DNA of 64,000 nucleotides from Gracilariopsis chorda (Eukaryota; Rhodophyta; Florideophyceae; Gracilariales; Gracilariaceae): NCBI GenBank assembly GCA_003194525.1, contig NBIV01000300.1, positions 1 through 64,000 of the forward strand. Reading direction: 5' to 3'. The notes under the pieces are model-generated. The model did not search any database. It was not told where the DNA came from and saw only the letters and a list, made by a program, of their open reading frames with translations. The position numbers and the translations under genes were made by a program. Shown here one piece after another: positions 11,172-20,094 of this stretch (position 1 is its first letter; the number at the start of each line of letters is the position of its first letter).

Positions 11172-11888
11172 TGTAGCATTCGAGATGCAGTGGTATCGGA
11201 TCACCGAATGATGAGTTAAGTCGAGGACGACATTCATAGCTTTCGGCTGCAGTACATGGCCGTACAGCGAGGTTTAGGAAAGGAACCCCTTTATGGAAGA
11301 ATGTGAACTAAGAGTAGTAAGTTTTGGTACTATAGTGGGCCTCCACTAATTATTAGTTTTATTCTACTTTATTTATTGTTAATGTAGTTAGTGGAGAGCC
11401 ACACATTTATGCATTACAGTCAAACTACTGAAAGGCTTCGCAGCCTATTAAAGGGCGACCTGCCCACGTGAGGGAGGCGAAGGCCAACCAACACCCCCAA
11501 CTCAAGACCTTTTGGTCAGACCGTGAGAATCCTAAGTCGTATTCGACACAGGGGAACCTATAGCATCAGTGCTTAATTGCTTCTGAGCTATAGATCTTTG
11601 TTCCGAGGATACCCTCACGTGTCGTACAGCTGACTGTGTATGTTTTGTTATTGTGTTTGTTGTTTTGTTGTGTTTGCCACAGGATCATCTGGTATTGTTA
11701 TCTGTTGGCTACGCTGGGTCTCCGCTCTCGGACATATTACTCACACACGTGATTCTCTCGCTACTGGTGCTCAAACCTTGGTAGTAACTTCTAGCCCCGT
11801 TGCTCGCAAGGCGACACCCACAACCGTGGTTTGTTTGTGGCTTTCCACCCTGCTACCGAGGCCATACAGGCATTAGTGGAATACCACA
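11172..11888 (+). repeat. 3' LTR of element C (about 717 bp)
   Basis: It starts TGTAGCATTC after the purine tract and ends GAATACCACA. These match as inverted repeats at 8 of 10 positions. An AT-rich stretch (TTTATTTATTGTTAATG) lies near the centre. The first 11 bases are the same as those of the insertion at 62,693 in element F, so both probably belong to one LTR family. Confidence 0.7.
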
Positions 11889-12855
11889 AAAAGTATCATT
11901 CTAGCCTTACAAAATGAACAACTAAGCGAACGAGGAATTGCTGATGCTGTCGGTCGATCCAGGGGAGCTGTTCAAAACGTTCTGAACAACACCAACAAAT
12001 CCAAACGCAAATATCCAAGAGCTAACAACCATAAGCTTACCAAAAAAACGGAGCGTCTAATCATTCGAAAGTCACTGACCGGAGAGTTTAATGCCAATGA
12101 CATACGTAGTGATATGCAACTACCTGTCACAACCCGTCGTGTTCAGTAAATAATTCACAATAAACCTCACCTAAAGTACAAGAAAATGATGAAAATGCCA
12201 TACATGAAGGCTTCACACAAAATTCGAAGAATGGAATTTGCCAGCAACTACCTTCAATCAGAAGCTAGTGAGTGGAAAAATGTTATTTTCACGGATGAAA
12301 AAAAGTTTAATTTGGATGAACTCGATGGCAATTTCATGTACTGGCATGATTTAAGAACTGAAACAAGGTGGTTCTCTAAATGAAACACAAAAGCAAGATC
12401 TGTAATGGTTTGGGAAGCCAGTTTTTACTAACGGTGCTTTGCAGGTAGTGGAAGTTAACGGTGATCAGAATTCTGATAACTATGTGAAACTACTTAATGA
12501 AATTCTGTTACCGTTTGAAGCGGAAAATCTGGGAGAAAATTGGACTTTGGTTCATAATGGGGCTTCTATTCATCTTTCTAAGATCACAAAAGAGTAGATA
12601 GTGCACAAGAAGGTGGATGTTCTACAGTGGCCTGTTCATAGTCCGGACCTAAATTTAATAGAAAATGTCTGGGGTACTATGGTTCGAGATGTCTACCAGG
12701 GTTTCAAGCAGTTTGAAACTGTAGAAGAGCTTGGTGCAAAGATTGAATCAGTTTGGAATAATATCAAAGAAACTTTTTTAAAGAATCTTTACCGTTCTAT
12801 CAATAACCGTCTACTGTGTGTGCTGGACGCAAATGGTGGGCCATCAGGCTATTGA
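11889..12855 (+). pseudogene. Tc1/mariner-type transposase, dead copy
   Basis: The plus strand encodes an N-terminal helix-turn-helix (LALQNEQLSERGIADAVGRS) typical of Tc1-like transposases, then a DDE-type catalytic region: VIFTDEKKFNLDELDGN with the first Asp, VHNGASIHLS where the second catalytic Asp is replaced by Asn, and PVHSPDLNLIENVWG with the last acidic residue. The C terminus (INNRLLCVLDANGGPSGY) is family-typical. Translation shows in-frame stops near 12,148, 12,381 and 12,595 and a frame change in the 12.4 kb region, so no transposase can be made. The first ten or so residues are absent where the LTR of element C abuts. No left inverted repeat is in the window. Confidence 0.85.
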
Positions 12856-13019
12856 ATGTGTTGTTTTGGCTAAGAAGTCCTTTTTGGACTTTTGGACTTA
12901 TTCAATTTCGTGGATTTATGGTAAATTTCACGTACTAAATCCAAAAGTTGTTGTTGTTTGAGTTTTACTTTGTTATTTCGGTACTATCACTTTGAATGCT
13001 ACTCTACTCCACTGTCTAT

Positions 13020-13223
13020 GAGCTACTTCTTCAACTTTGACCTGCCTTGCTCTTCGCGAGCTGGGCCGGCGGTCTACTGGACTTACTTGAATTTCGCGGA
13101 GTGCACCAATGCAAAAACTCTACTCTTGTACATGTTCTGAGCTACTCAACAGATCATCACGGGCCTTGCTCTTCACGAGCAAGGCCGCTGGTCTGTTGGA
13201 CCTATTTGAATTTCGGGCAGTGT
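13020..13223 (+). repeat. Imperfect direct repeat, two units about 119 bp apart, each with a hairpin
   Basis: Two segments (13,020-13,107 and 13,139-13,223) share GAGCTACT, then CCTTGCTCTTC-CGAGC, then GGTCT-CTGGAC-TA-TTGAATTTCG. In the second unit CCTTGCTC and GAGCAAGG form a perfect 8-base stem around TTCAC. The first unit has the degraded version. Confidence 0.65.
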
Positions 13224-13249
13224 ATTGAAACCAAAATAAAGAAGGTTTG

Positions 13250-13420
13250 GTCACTGATGGCGCGAAGGTGGCAGCTATTTTTCTACGAGACCGTTTGGTT
13301 TTCTAGAAACTTTGAACGGCAAAAGACGATGTGCTCAATGTCTTTCCTGGTACTGCCATCGCAGCCACATGAGCAAAGGGTTTCCTCACAACACGAGGCC
13401 CCTGGGTGAACCGCAGAAAC
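13250..13420 (-). pseudogene. Possible C-terminal remnant of a non-LTR (LINE) retrotransposon
   Basis: The minus strand encodes CCEETLCSCGCDG followed by KDIEHIVFCRSK. This resembles the zinc-binding C-x-C and ET-x-EHI-x-x-C pattern found after reverse transcriptase in many LINEs. Nothing upstream on the strand shows a reverse transcriptase core, so this is at best a short 5'-truncated end. It could be chance. Confidence 0.3.
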
Positions 13421-13984
13421 TTACGGGAGTTGAATGTCCAAAACTAGTCTTTGTGTGTATCTTATCTATTCGCTCTAATTGCTTTCAATGAAGAAAAACC
13501 TGTTTCGGTTTGCCGCCAAACTTAGTCTCAGACTTGTATGAGGTGTTGCGTGTTGCTGCGATGGGGAGGGGAGCGTCCCCAATGACAAAAAAAGGCAAGC
13601 AGGACAACTCAGACCTGGCACGTATCCAACCCCACAAAAAGGAAGAACTTAATGCTGAAAGCCTATTGGGGACCCAGTCTGCCCTCCTATTTATCCTCTA
13701 CCTTCCCCCCTGTCGCATATCCTCTTGCAAAATGAAATAGAGTTGACACAGTGCGTCGAACGATTCACACACCGTTACCCTTCAGAAGACTCGCGTTCTT
13801 TCCTTTCTCATTACCTATTTTATGCACTGCACTGGGTAGCGTCAATCCTCTTGACTAGTTCCATGAATGCGCTGCGTGATGTGCAATCATGATTAAGATG
13901 CAACTGAATGAAATATGCTTATCGTTCTTGATTAGTAGCGCTGTACAACCAGGTAACAGAACAAGAGGCTGTGAACTATTTCAG

Positions 13985-15202
13985 TTAAAAAGTGTCCATT
14001 GGACAGGAGTCCTTGAGGATTTGTATCATTCCTTTAGCCCACTGTTCATCAGAGTTGAGGCATGGAATGAGATCCAAAGCCTCACCGCCAGCCTCGATGA
14101 AATCTTCCTTTCCTCGAATGCCAATTTCTTCAAGAGTCTCTAAACAGTCAGCAGTAAAGCTTGGCACGACTACAGCAATTCTCTTGACTCCCGCCTTCGC
14201 CAGTCTGACGAGCTCCTCATCAGTGTAGGGCTGAATCCACACAGGCCCTGCTGCTGAAAGGCGGGATTGGAATGCGATGGAGTACTTCCCTTCTGGGATT
14301 TCGAGTTCTTCCGCAATGCGCCGGGCTGTTGCGAATGACTGTGCGCGGTAGCAGTTGCGGTTGGCTTGTACTATTTGAGCGCAGCAGTTTTGCTGCTTGT
14401 TGCAAAGCAAACCAGTTTCGTCAGTTCGTTCACAGTGGGTCTGAGGTACTCCGTGGAATGACATGAGAAGGTGGTCGTAGTTCTCACAGCGCTCGCCGAT
14501 CTTACGCTTGATAATTGAAGAAAATGAGGATATGTATGCCGGATGGTCATAGAAAGCCGGAACAATGTGCAGATATGGCGTTGTGTACACTTTGGCAGCG
14601 GCCTTGTATACGATTTCAATGGCAGCACCAGTAGCCGAAGATGCGTATTGCGGATACATGGGAACAACTATAAGTCTGTCTACTCCTCTTGCACGCAGGT
14701 CTTCCATGACAGTGTACACGTTCGGTTCGCAGTATTGCATTCCGACCGCCACATCATATTTCTCGCCAAGGAGAGATTGTAGCTTTTCTGCAAAGTCTTG
14801 AGAATGGTACAGCAAGGGAGAACCTCTCTCTTCATCCCAGATGCTTGAGTAAGCTTCGGCGCTCTCCTTCGGACGGCTTGGCAAAATGAACAAGTTGAGC
14901 ACAAACCATTTCACAATGGGATTGAGGTCTACGACACGCGAATCGCCGAGAAATTGACGGAGGTATTCACGAACGTCTGAAACGGCAAGAGAAGCGGGTG
15001 TGCCAATATTGACGAGCAGAATGCCGGTGCGTCCGATGAATGGGGGCGATACTTCCTTTCCAAGCTCGGCTTGACGCTGAAGACCAGGTGCAGCCGGTGC
15101 GTTAGGTTCAACAGCTGTAGCAAAAACGGGTCGTCGTGAAGAGACGTTGCGATGGGTTTGTACACGTCGGGATGTGAAAGGAGTGGGCGTAACAAAGGCC
15201 AT
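13985..15202 (-). CDS. hemH: Ferrochelatase, probably plastid-targeted
   Basis: It inserts Fe2+ into protoporphyrin IX, the last step of heme synthesis. The 405-residue product starts at the ATG at 15,202; an in-frame TTG further up is not needed. Family signatures are LLVNIGTP near residue 62, MSFHGVPQ with the metal-binding and catalytic His near 250, QSRLSAAGPVWIQPYTDEEL near 312, and FTADCLETLEEI near 350 with the catalytic Glu. The first 40 residues (MAFVTPTPFTSRRVQTHR) are basic and Ser/Thr-rich with early Phe, fitting a red algal plastid transit peptide. The ADCLETLEEI form is typical of proteobacterial enzymes; plant and cyanobacterial enzymes have SEHIETLEEI, and the plant-type C-terminal chlorophyll-binding extension is absent. 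It is single-exon. The next gene leftwards is over 1 kb away. Confidence 0.93.
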   Translation of the reverse strand: MAFVTPTPFTSRRVQTHRNVSSRRPVFATAVEPNAPAAPGLQRQAELGKEVSPPFIGRTGILLVNIGTPASLAVSDVREYLRQFLGDSRVVDLNPIVKWFVLNLFILPSRPKESAEAYSSIWDEERGSPLLYHSQDFAEKLQSLLGEKYDVAVGMQYCEPNVYTVMEDLRARGVDRLIVVPMYPQYASSATGAAIEIVYKAAAKVYTTPYLHIVPAFYDHPAYISSFSSIIKRKIGERCENYDHLLMSFHGVPQTHCERTDETGLLCNKQQNCCAQIVQANRNCYRAQSFATARRIAEELEIPEGKYSIAFQSRLSAAGPVWIQPYTDEELVRLAKAGVKRIAVVVPSFTADCLETLEEIGIRGKEDFIEAGGEALDLIPCLNSDEQWAKGMIQILKDSCPMDTF

Positions 15203-17071
15203 GATTCGGGGCGGAGATGTAAGGAAAAGAATAGCAGAGCCGAAGGCGCTCAAGGGGAAGAGGGATCTCGGATGACTCTACGACCAGCAGTAGAGGGTCG
15301 CAGGAGGGCTTTTGTGAGATGGAGTGGAGATGATGAACGTGTGCAAAACGCAAGAAAGCCGTAAGACCTTTGCGTGAAGAAACGCGGGTATTTGGTGGTT
15401 GAGCTGCAGATGCGATCTGGCAGATAGCACTGGTTAGCGCCAGTGCCGGCGAGCTCGGCTGGCTCACGGGCACCGACGGCGACGTTTCGAAGCGCCAGCA
15501 TTACAGAGAGATCTTTTTCGAATCTCTCTTTTCATTGGTCGCGAAAACCAAAAACAGTCTCTGTAATGTCGTTCATTCATTCCGTTGAACGGCTTCGCAC
15601 CGTCTAATGTGCCACTGAATTGAGGGTTCTCACGGAAGGCGGCGGGCGCTACGCCCATTGCAGTTCGACGTCGCTTCGCAAAACCCTCGCGCGGGGAGTG
15701 CATCTACCTTCGTATCTTGCGCCGATCCATAACCTGGTCCGTCAAGTCGCCAAACATGGCTTCCATTCATTCCGGACCACAAAGAGATTTTTGCTTCGAT
15801 GCAGTTTCCATTCTCACTCCTCCTGAATCGCGACACCAAGTACGAAGGGAAGGCTAGCCACTAAAGTCCAGTGGCAAATATGCCTGGCGAAGGGTGCCCC
15901 GTGAACGGCAAGTCGCGATTGCTCGAACACGAGTTCCACAGCATGACGATAATTCCGTGATCCACTCCCTGCCAGAACAAAGCTAGAACCCACCGCAGAA
16001 GCGTTTGGCTTAGAAAAAGTGCTCGTATTATGACAATGAAACCATGTGTGCAACCACACTGACTACACAAATCTCGTACGCGAGTCCGTCACCTTCGACC
16101 CAAGATCACGTCTTGGATTTTGCGTACATGTCTTCCTAACTTAACATTCCCTGGTTGCTATATCAGACAATGCAACGTAATTTGTCCTTACCTCGTATCG
16201 TATTCACGCATACATGTATTCTCCGAGTGGAGATGCTACGACTTGTCTGATATCTATAACCAGGCCGCGTGCCTGGTGGCTTTGCGTCTTCTGGTCCGGG
16301 GGAAAGGGAAGGACACGACTTGAAGGTGATTTGTATGCTTCGAAGACGCCTCGTTCAGTCTTCATCGATAAAGCTCAAGCAGCCGCGAATCGTGCACTCG
16401 AACTATTTGTACCATTGCAAACCCATATCTTTGCAAATGCATCTCACCAACTCGGGAAACAGCTGTATATACAAATTTCGTACACGAGGAAACATATTGT
16501 AACAGCCGATCCCTCTCTTCATAATTCAGTTGCGCCCTTAAGTGTTTACGGTAGTCCTAGGCAAGACTTCAGAGAGCGGTCACCTCCAGTTCGATAGGGT
16601 AAACTATCATCCGCTAGTGTCTACTCTTCGATAACTCTACATAAGATAGTCATCCGACAGCTAAACATCTCCTACAGTTTCCAACAGTTTGTTTCAAGTC
16701 TGTATGACAAAGGACCGCTGCCGCCATCAACAAAACAGACGTTGGTTCGGAGTAGAATTTTTTTCTTGACGCATCTTCTTGACATACTACACCTTTTTCT
16801 TCCCCAAGACATGAAAGGATTGATCTTTCTTTCAAGTCCAGCTATCCTCTATCTACATCCTATGGTGGAGCACTTAAAGCAGTATACATGCCTTCGCAGC
16901 CATCAGTGCTTTGTATAAGAATACCAAGGATGCATATAATCGGACTGGCCGTTTTGTTGACTCTAGTTAGACCTCATAGTTACAACACAGTTACAAGCAG
17001 ACATAGCGCAGTTATTTGTATGATCCCGAAGTTGTAGCATATCACTTATTGCGTCACCGAACACAGATACA
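15203..17071. other. Intergenic region between ferrochelatase and the M20 dipeptidase
   Basis: This holds the ferrochelatase promoter side and the 3' side of the dipeptidase gene. A two-tier inverted repeat lies at 15,499-15,568 (listed separately). The longest open frame (plus, 16,214-16,597, 127 codons) resembles nothing known and has no other support. No tRNA-like cloverleaf was found by eye. Confidence 0.5.
15499..15568. repeat. Nested inverted repeat upstream of ferrochelatase
   Basis: An outer pair CATTACAGAGA / TCTCTGTAATG (15,499-15,509 and 15,558-15,568, perfect) encloses an inner pair AGAGAGAT / ATCTCTCT (15,505-15,512 and 15,522-15,529, perfect, 9-base loop). The two stems share bases, so they are alternative folds. 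It lies about 300 bases upstream of the ferrochelatase start. Confidence 0.6.
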
Positions 17072-18634
17072 TCAGGAAAGGCCATACCAAATATCCTTCA
17101 GTCTTCCCAGCGCACCTTTCTTACGCGGCTGCGAAACATTTTGCTTGCCCATGGTTTGATGGATGCGGTCAATTTCTTCTAGCAAAACGAATAGAGTGTG
17201 TACTGCTTGGATATAGTTCTTTTTTCCAATCTTCTCATTTTCCGAGTGTGCGCCGTCATCTGACGCGCCGAGAGGAAGCAACATGGTCTCAACTTTCAAG
17301 ATCTTTTGCAACGTACCGGTGATTGGTATCGAACCCCCTTCTCGCGTGAAATCCGGTCTTATACCATGTACTTTCAACAGGGCTGAGGCACCGGCTTGAT
17401 ACAATGGGCTCTTCGGATTGGCCAACCAGGCCTCTGACGACGAGCTCGTGATCCGCAGCTCATTCGAGCTTTTCAATTGGCTAAACCGCTCTCGCAAAAC
17501 TTTCTCAACTTCCTCCTCCACTTTCTTCGAGTCTTGTCCAGGGACAAGACGCATGGAGAACTTGCCGATGACAGAGCCGGGAATAATAGTCTTAAGACCA
17601 TGTCCTGAATATGCCCCTTCGATTCCATGAAAAGAAAGTGACGGGTACCTCCACCTGTTCATCAATACTTCTGTTGCCGTATCCCCAACGAGCGAAGGGA
17701 CGTTGCCGGCCTCCTTGCGAAACTGGTCAGTATCAAAGCTGATACCTTCATACAGATCTTTCTCGTCGTCATCAAGAGGTTCGCAATCCTCCTTGCGGCA
17801 TCCAGAGATGTCTATGTTTCCGTGTCCCCCGTTGGAAACGGCTGCCAGTAGTTGGATGAGATCTGTCATCGGCTCTGCAATGCACCCACCGTAAACACCA
17901 GAATGGAGCGCTTGGGAACCCCCGCGCACTTCACACTCAAAACTGGCCACCCCTCGGGTTCCGTACGTGAGACATGGTCTGTTCGTTGTGATCCAGTAAT
18001 TATCAGTAATAACAATGTAGTTAACGCCAACCAAAAATCCATCGCTCCTTGATTCCCGATGAAGCAAGTCGGCCAGACATTCACTGTTGGATTCCTCCAT
18101 GCCCTCCAAACAAAACTTGATGTTGACAGGCAGTTCCAGCTCCATCTCTCTATATACTTCGATCGCCCATAGCCAGGCCAGAATTGGGCCTTTGTCATCA
18201 GTGCTGCCGCGGCCGTAGAGCATTTCGTTCTTCTCGGTCAAGGTGAAGGGATCAGATGACCATCCGTCTGCCTTGTTTGCTGGCTGAACATCATAGTGAC
18301 CGTAAACCAGAACAGTCGGTTTCTCTTTTCCTTCTTCTTTAAACTCAGCAAGAATAACTGGGGGCAAATCAAACCGCTGGCCGTCGTCCAATTCCTGGAA
18401 GCCAACAAGTACCTTCTCGGACTTTCCGCCTAGGTCTTCAATCCATTGATTGAGAAGGTCGGCCATCTGAAAGCAAGCATTTCGCTTGGAGAGATCTGTG
18501 GACACTGACTGAATAGCGACTGCCTCTGCCAGGCGGTTTATGTAAACCTGTGCATTGGAGGTGATAAGTTCGCGCGCTTCGCGAAAGAGATCAGCCTTGG
18601 TTGGGGGTTGGACGTCCCCAGTATTTTGAGTCAT
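17072..18634 (-). CDS. M20 metallopeptidase, cytosolic non-specific dipeptidase type
   Basis: It hydrolyses dipeptides with two metal ions, as in animal CNDP2 and yeast DUG1. Metal-site motifs, counted from the ATG at 18,634, are VYGHYDVQPA (His 113), RGSTDDKGP (Asp 146), CLEGMEES (the Glu pair near 180), VITDNYW (Asp) and GASDDGAHSENEK (the final His). The length of 520 residues is a little above the 475-residue CNDP2. The frame extends 45 codons upstream (MLVNPFVPSRDRK), but the family N terminus (helical, then AVAIQSVS) fits the internal ATG, and the upstream part looks like leader sequence. No signal peptide is seen from the chosen start, which suggests a cytosolic enzyme, possibly in glutathione or peptide turnover. 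It is divergent to the SAYSvFN gene at 19,474. Confidence 0.92.
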   Translation of the reverse strand: MTQNTGDVQPPTKADLFREARELITSNAQVYINRLAEAVAIQSVSTDLSKRNACFQMADLLNQWIEDLGGKSEKVLVGFQELDDGQRFDLPPVILAEFKEEGKEKPTVLVYGHYDVQPANKADGWSSDPFTLTEKNEMLYGRGSTDDKGPILAWLWAIEVYREMELELPVNIKFCLEGMEESNSECLADLLHRESRSDGFLVGVNYIVITDNYWITTNRPCLTYGTRGVASFECEVRGGSQALHSGVYGGCIAEPMTDLIQLLAAVSNGGHGNIDISGCRKEDCEPLDDDEKDLYEGISFDTDQFRKEAGNVPSLVGDTATEVLMNRWRYPSLSFHGIEGAYSGHGLKTIIPGSVIGKFSMRLVPGQDSKKVEEEVEKVLRERFSQLKSSNELRITSSSSEAWLANPKSPLYQAGASALLKVHGIRPDFTREGGSIPITGTLQKILKVETMLLPLGASDDGAHSENEKIGKKNYIQAVHTLFVLLEEIDRIHQTMGKQNVSQPRKKGALGRLKDIWYGLS

Positions 18635-19473
18635 TCTGTTTGTTTCACTGGTTTCCAAGTCGTGCGGGAGATGTAGGCACGCGGGATGAAGAAAAAGAAA
18701 GGCGAGCTTTATTGAAGACGATGGGAACCACTTGCGGTCCCTCGACGGCACAAATGGATTGACAAGCAAACTAGCCAGAATAGCATTGTAGCCGACGTCA
18801 ATGTGCAGGTTGATTATTTCTGTTCAATGCTGTAAAAAAGTGGCGCAAATTGACTGTGCGCGAGCGGGCAGCTTGCTGTAGATTGGGCTTCTTTTAGATT
18901 TCTGTTGCAGCACTTTTGGCTGTAAGCTCGTCCGTGCTGTGCTGCAGTACTGTACCACGGTACCAAGGGGCAAGGTTTCACGACCAAGATACCCATTCGG
19001 TATCTAGCACTTGTTACCTTCGCACATTGTCCGAAGATTTTTGTTTGTTTGTTCGTTCGTTCGTTCATTTGTTGTGCGAAGGTAGATACTCCGATACTTT
19101 GTTCTGAACGGGCGGGCCTTCGTGTGTTGCAGTGCACCAATTCTTGCGTCGGCGGCAGTGCCAAGGGGGCAAAGCGACAACAATAGATAGCTTCAGCACG
19201 GTGCCATATCTGCTTCTCTAGGACGAGAATCCTGGATTTTTGGTTCTTGTTCAGTGCAAAACGTTCGCTCTCTTCTCGTCAGATACAGATCTCAGAACGG
19301 AACCCGGGCCACTGTTCACAGTGACGTGAGAAGCGAATCTTACAGTTGTCGGAACCAAGAGGAGTCCAAAAGTGACAAACACCTTTCGAAGGCATAAGCA
19401 GAAAGACTTCAGACCCAGCGCGTAAGTATATCAAACCAAGCGTTGGTGCCCACAAACGGACAACATACCGGGC
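18635..19473. promoter_or_regulatory. Divergent intergenic region with foldback and microsatellite
   Basis: This 840-base region separates the dipeptidase (minus) from the SAYSvFN gene (plus) and must hold both promoters. A perfect 12-base inverted repeat TACCTTCGCACA / TGTGCGAAGGTA (19,015-19,026 and 19,073-19,084) encloses a TTGTTTG-GTTCGTTC microsatellite. No clear TATA box was assigned. Confidence 0.5.
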
Positions 19474-19956
19474 ATGGCATCAAGGCCTTCTAATCCAAAG
19501 TCATCAAACGGTGATACGCAGACCCCGGAAAACGATGCTGAAGGCAGGCTCGATTTGACAAGTGTTCTTGATGTTCTGCGCAGACAGAAGCTTCGCATAG
19601 CGTTCTTCACTGCTTGGGTCTTCGGGGCTTACCTGGCTCTTAGGTTCGACCCCAGCGCGCTTCAGCTCTATGTCATTCTCACTGTGTTCTACCTCATTTT
19701 TACCAACTTGGGTGAGCGCCGAAGCGGGCTGTCCGCTTACTCTGTTTTCAACCGCAACTGCGAGCGAATAATGGGTCAGCCCACTGCCGAACAGTTTGAT
19801 AACGAAGTGCGCCGACGCGTTGTGTACGTATATTCATTCCATCTCGCATTGTACCTCCGCAAAAGAGACTGAACATCTGACAGTGAGTTTAGGAACGATG
19901 ATGACGTTTTGGCAAACATAGCGACTTCAACTCTACAGAACCTCCTCGCAGTGTAA
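19474..19956 (+). CDS. SAYSvFN-domain membrane protein (SAYSD1-like), with a possible 60-base intron
   Basis: The diagnostic SAYSVFN motif lies at residues 87-93, followed by NCERIMGQPTAEQFDNEVRR, which matches the end of the SAYSvFN domain. Two hydrophobic segments (about residues 42-56 and 62-79) precede it. Animal SAYSD1 sits in the ER and acts in translocation-linked quality control; a similar ER role is inferred here. Unspliced, the frame stops at 19,872 (132 residues). A GTACGT at 19,824 and a CAG at 19,881-19,883 could bound a 60-base intron. Splicing it out would extend the protein with an acidic tail to a stop at 19,956 (140 residues). Both ends lie after the conserved domain, so the sequence alone does not decide. 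It is convergent with the hydrolase gene 140 bases away. Confidence 0.82.
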
Positions 19957-20094
19957 GAACCACCGAGGTGTCCGGAGGAGACGAACTGGAAAAAGCTCTC
20001 AGTTCTCTCCGTACTCAGATACAATCAGAAAACCGGGCAGCACGTCGGCGTCCCGCGTTCCCATCATTCACATCAAGATCAAGAAAGCGGTAAA

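Larger units (their letters stand above)
10828..11888 (+). mobile_element. Element C: 3' end of a Ty3/gypsy-type LTR element
   Basis: Only the last part of this plus-strand element is in the window: about 340 bases of internal DNA, a polypurine tract (GGAGGGGATA, ending 11,171) and a 3' LTR. Its purine tract and LTR start have the same layout as in element B. The internal piece carries an antisense reading frame from 11,057 leftwards with a proline-rich product. Element B is inserted in its internal region. The LTR end at 11,888 abuts a Tc1-type transposase missing its first few residues, so C probably landed in that transposon. It is broken. Confidence 0.65.
12856..13984. other. Gene-poor stretch after the Tc1 remnant
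   Basis: The first 100 bases are probably the right end of the Tc1-type transposon; its terminal repeat cannot be fixed because the left end is missing. A duplicated hairpin-bearing segment and a possible LINE remnant follow and are listed separately. From about 13,430 to 13,984 I see only short open frames and no recognisable gene. Confidence 0.5.

Noticed and set aside
13047-13409. 120-codon plus-strand frame across the duplicated hairpin
   Set aside because: It crosses repeat units and a LINE-like tail on the other strand; no coding signal.
16214-16597. 127-codon plus-strand frame between ferrochelatase and the dipeptidase
   Set aside because: No recognisable domain; composition like the surrounding non-coding DNA.
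18635-18769. Upstream extension of the M20 dipeptidase to 18,769
   Set aside because: The extra 45 residues are not family-like and are not a convincing targeting signal; the ATG at 18,634 fits the family start.
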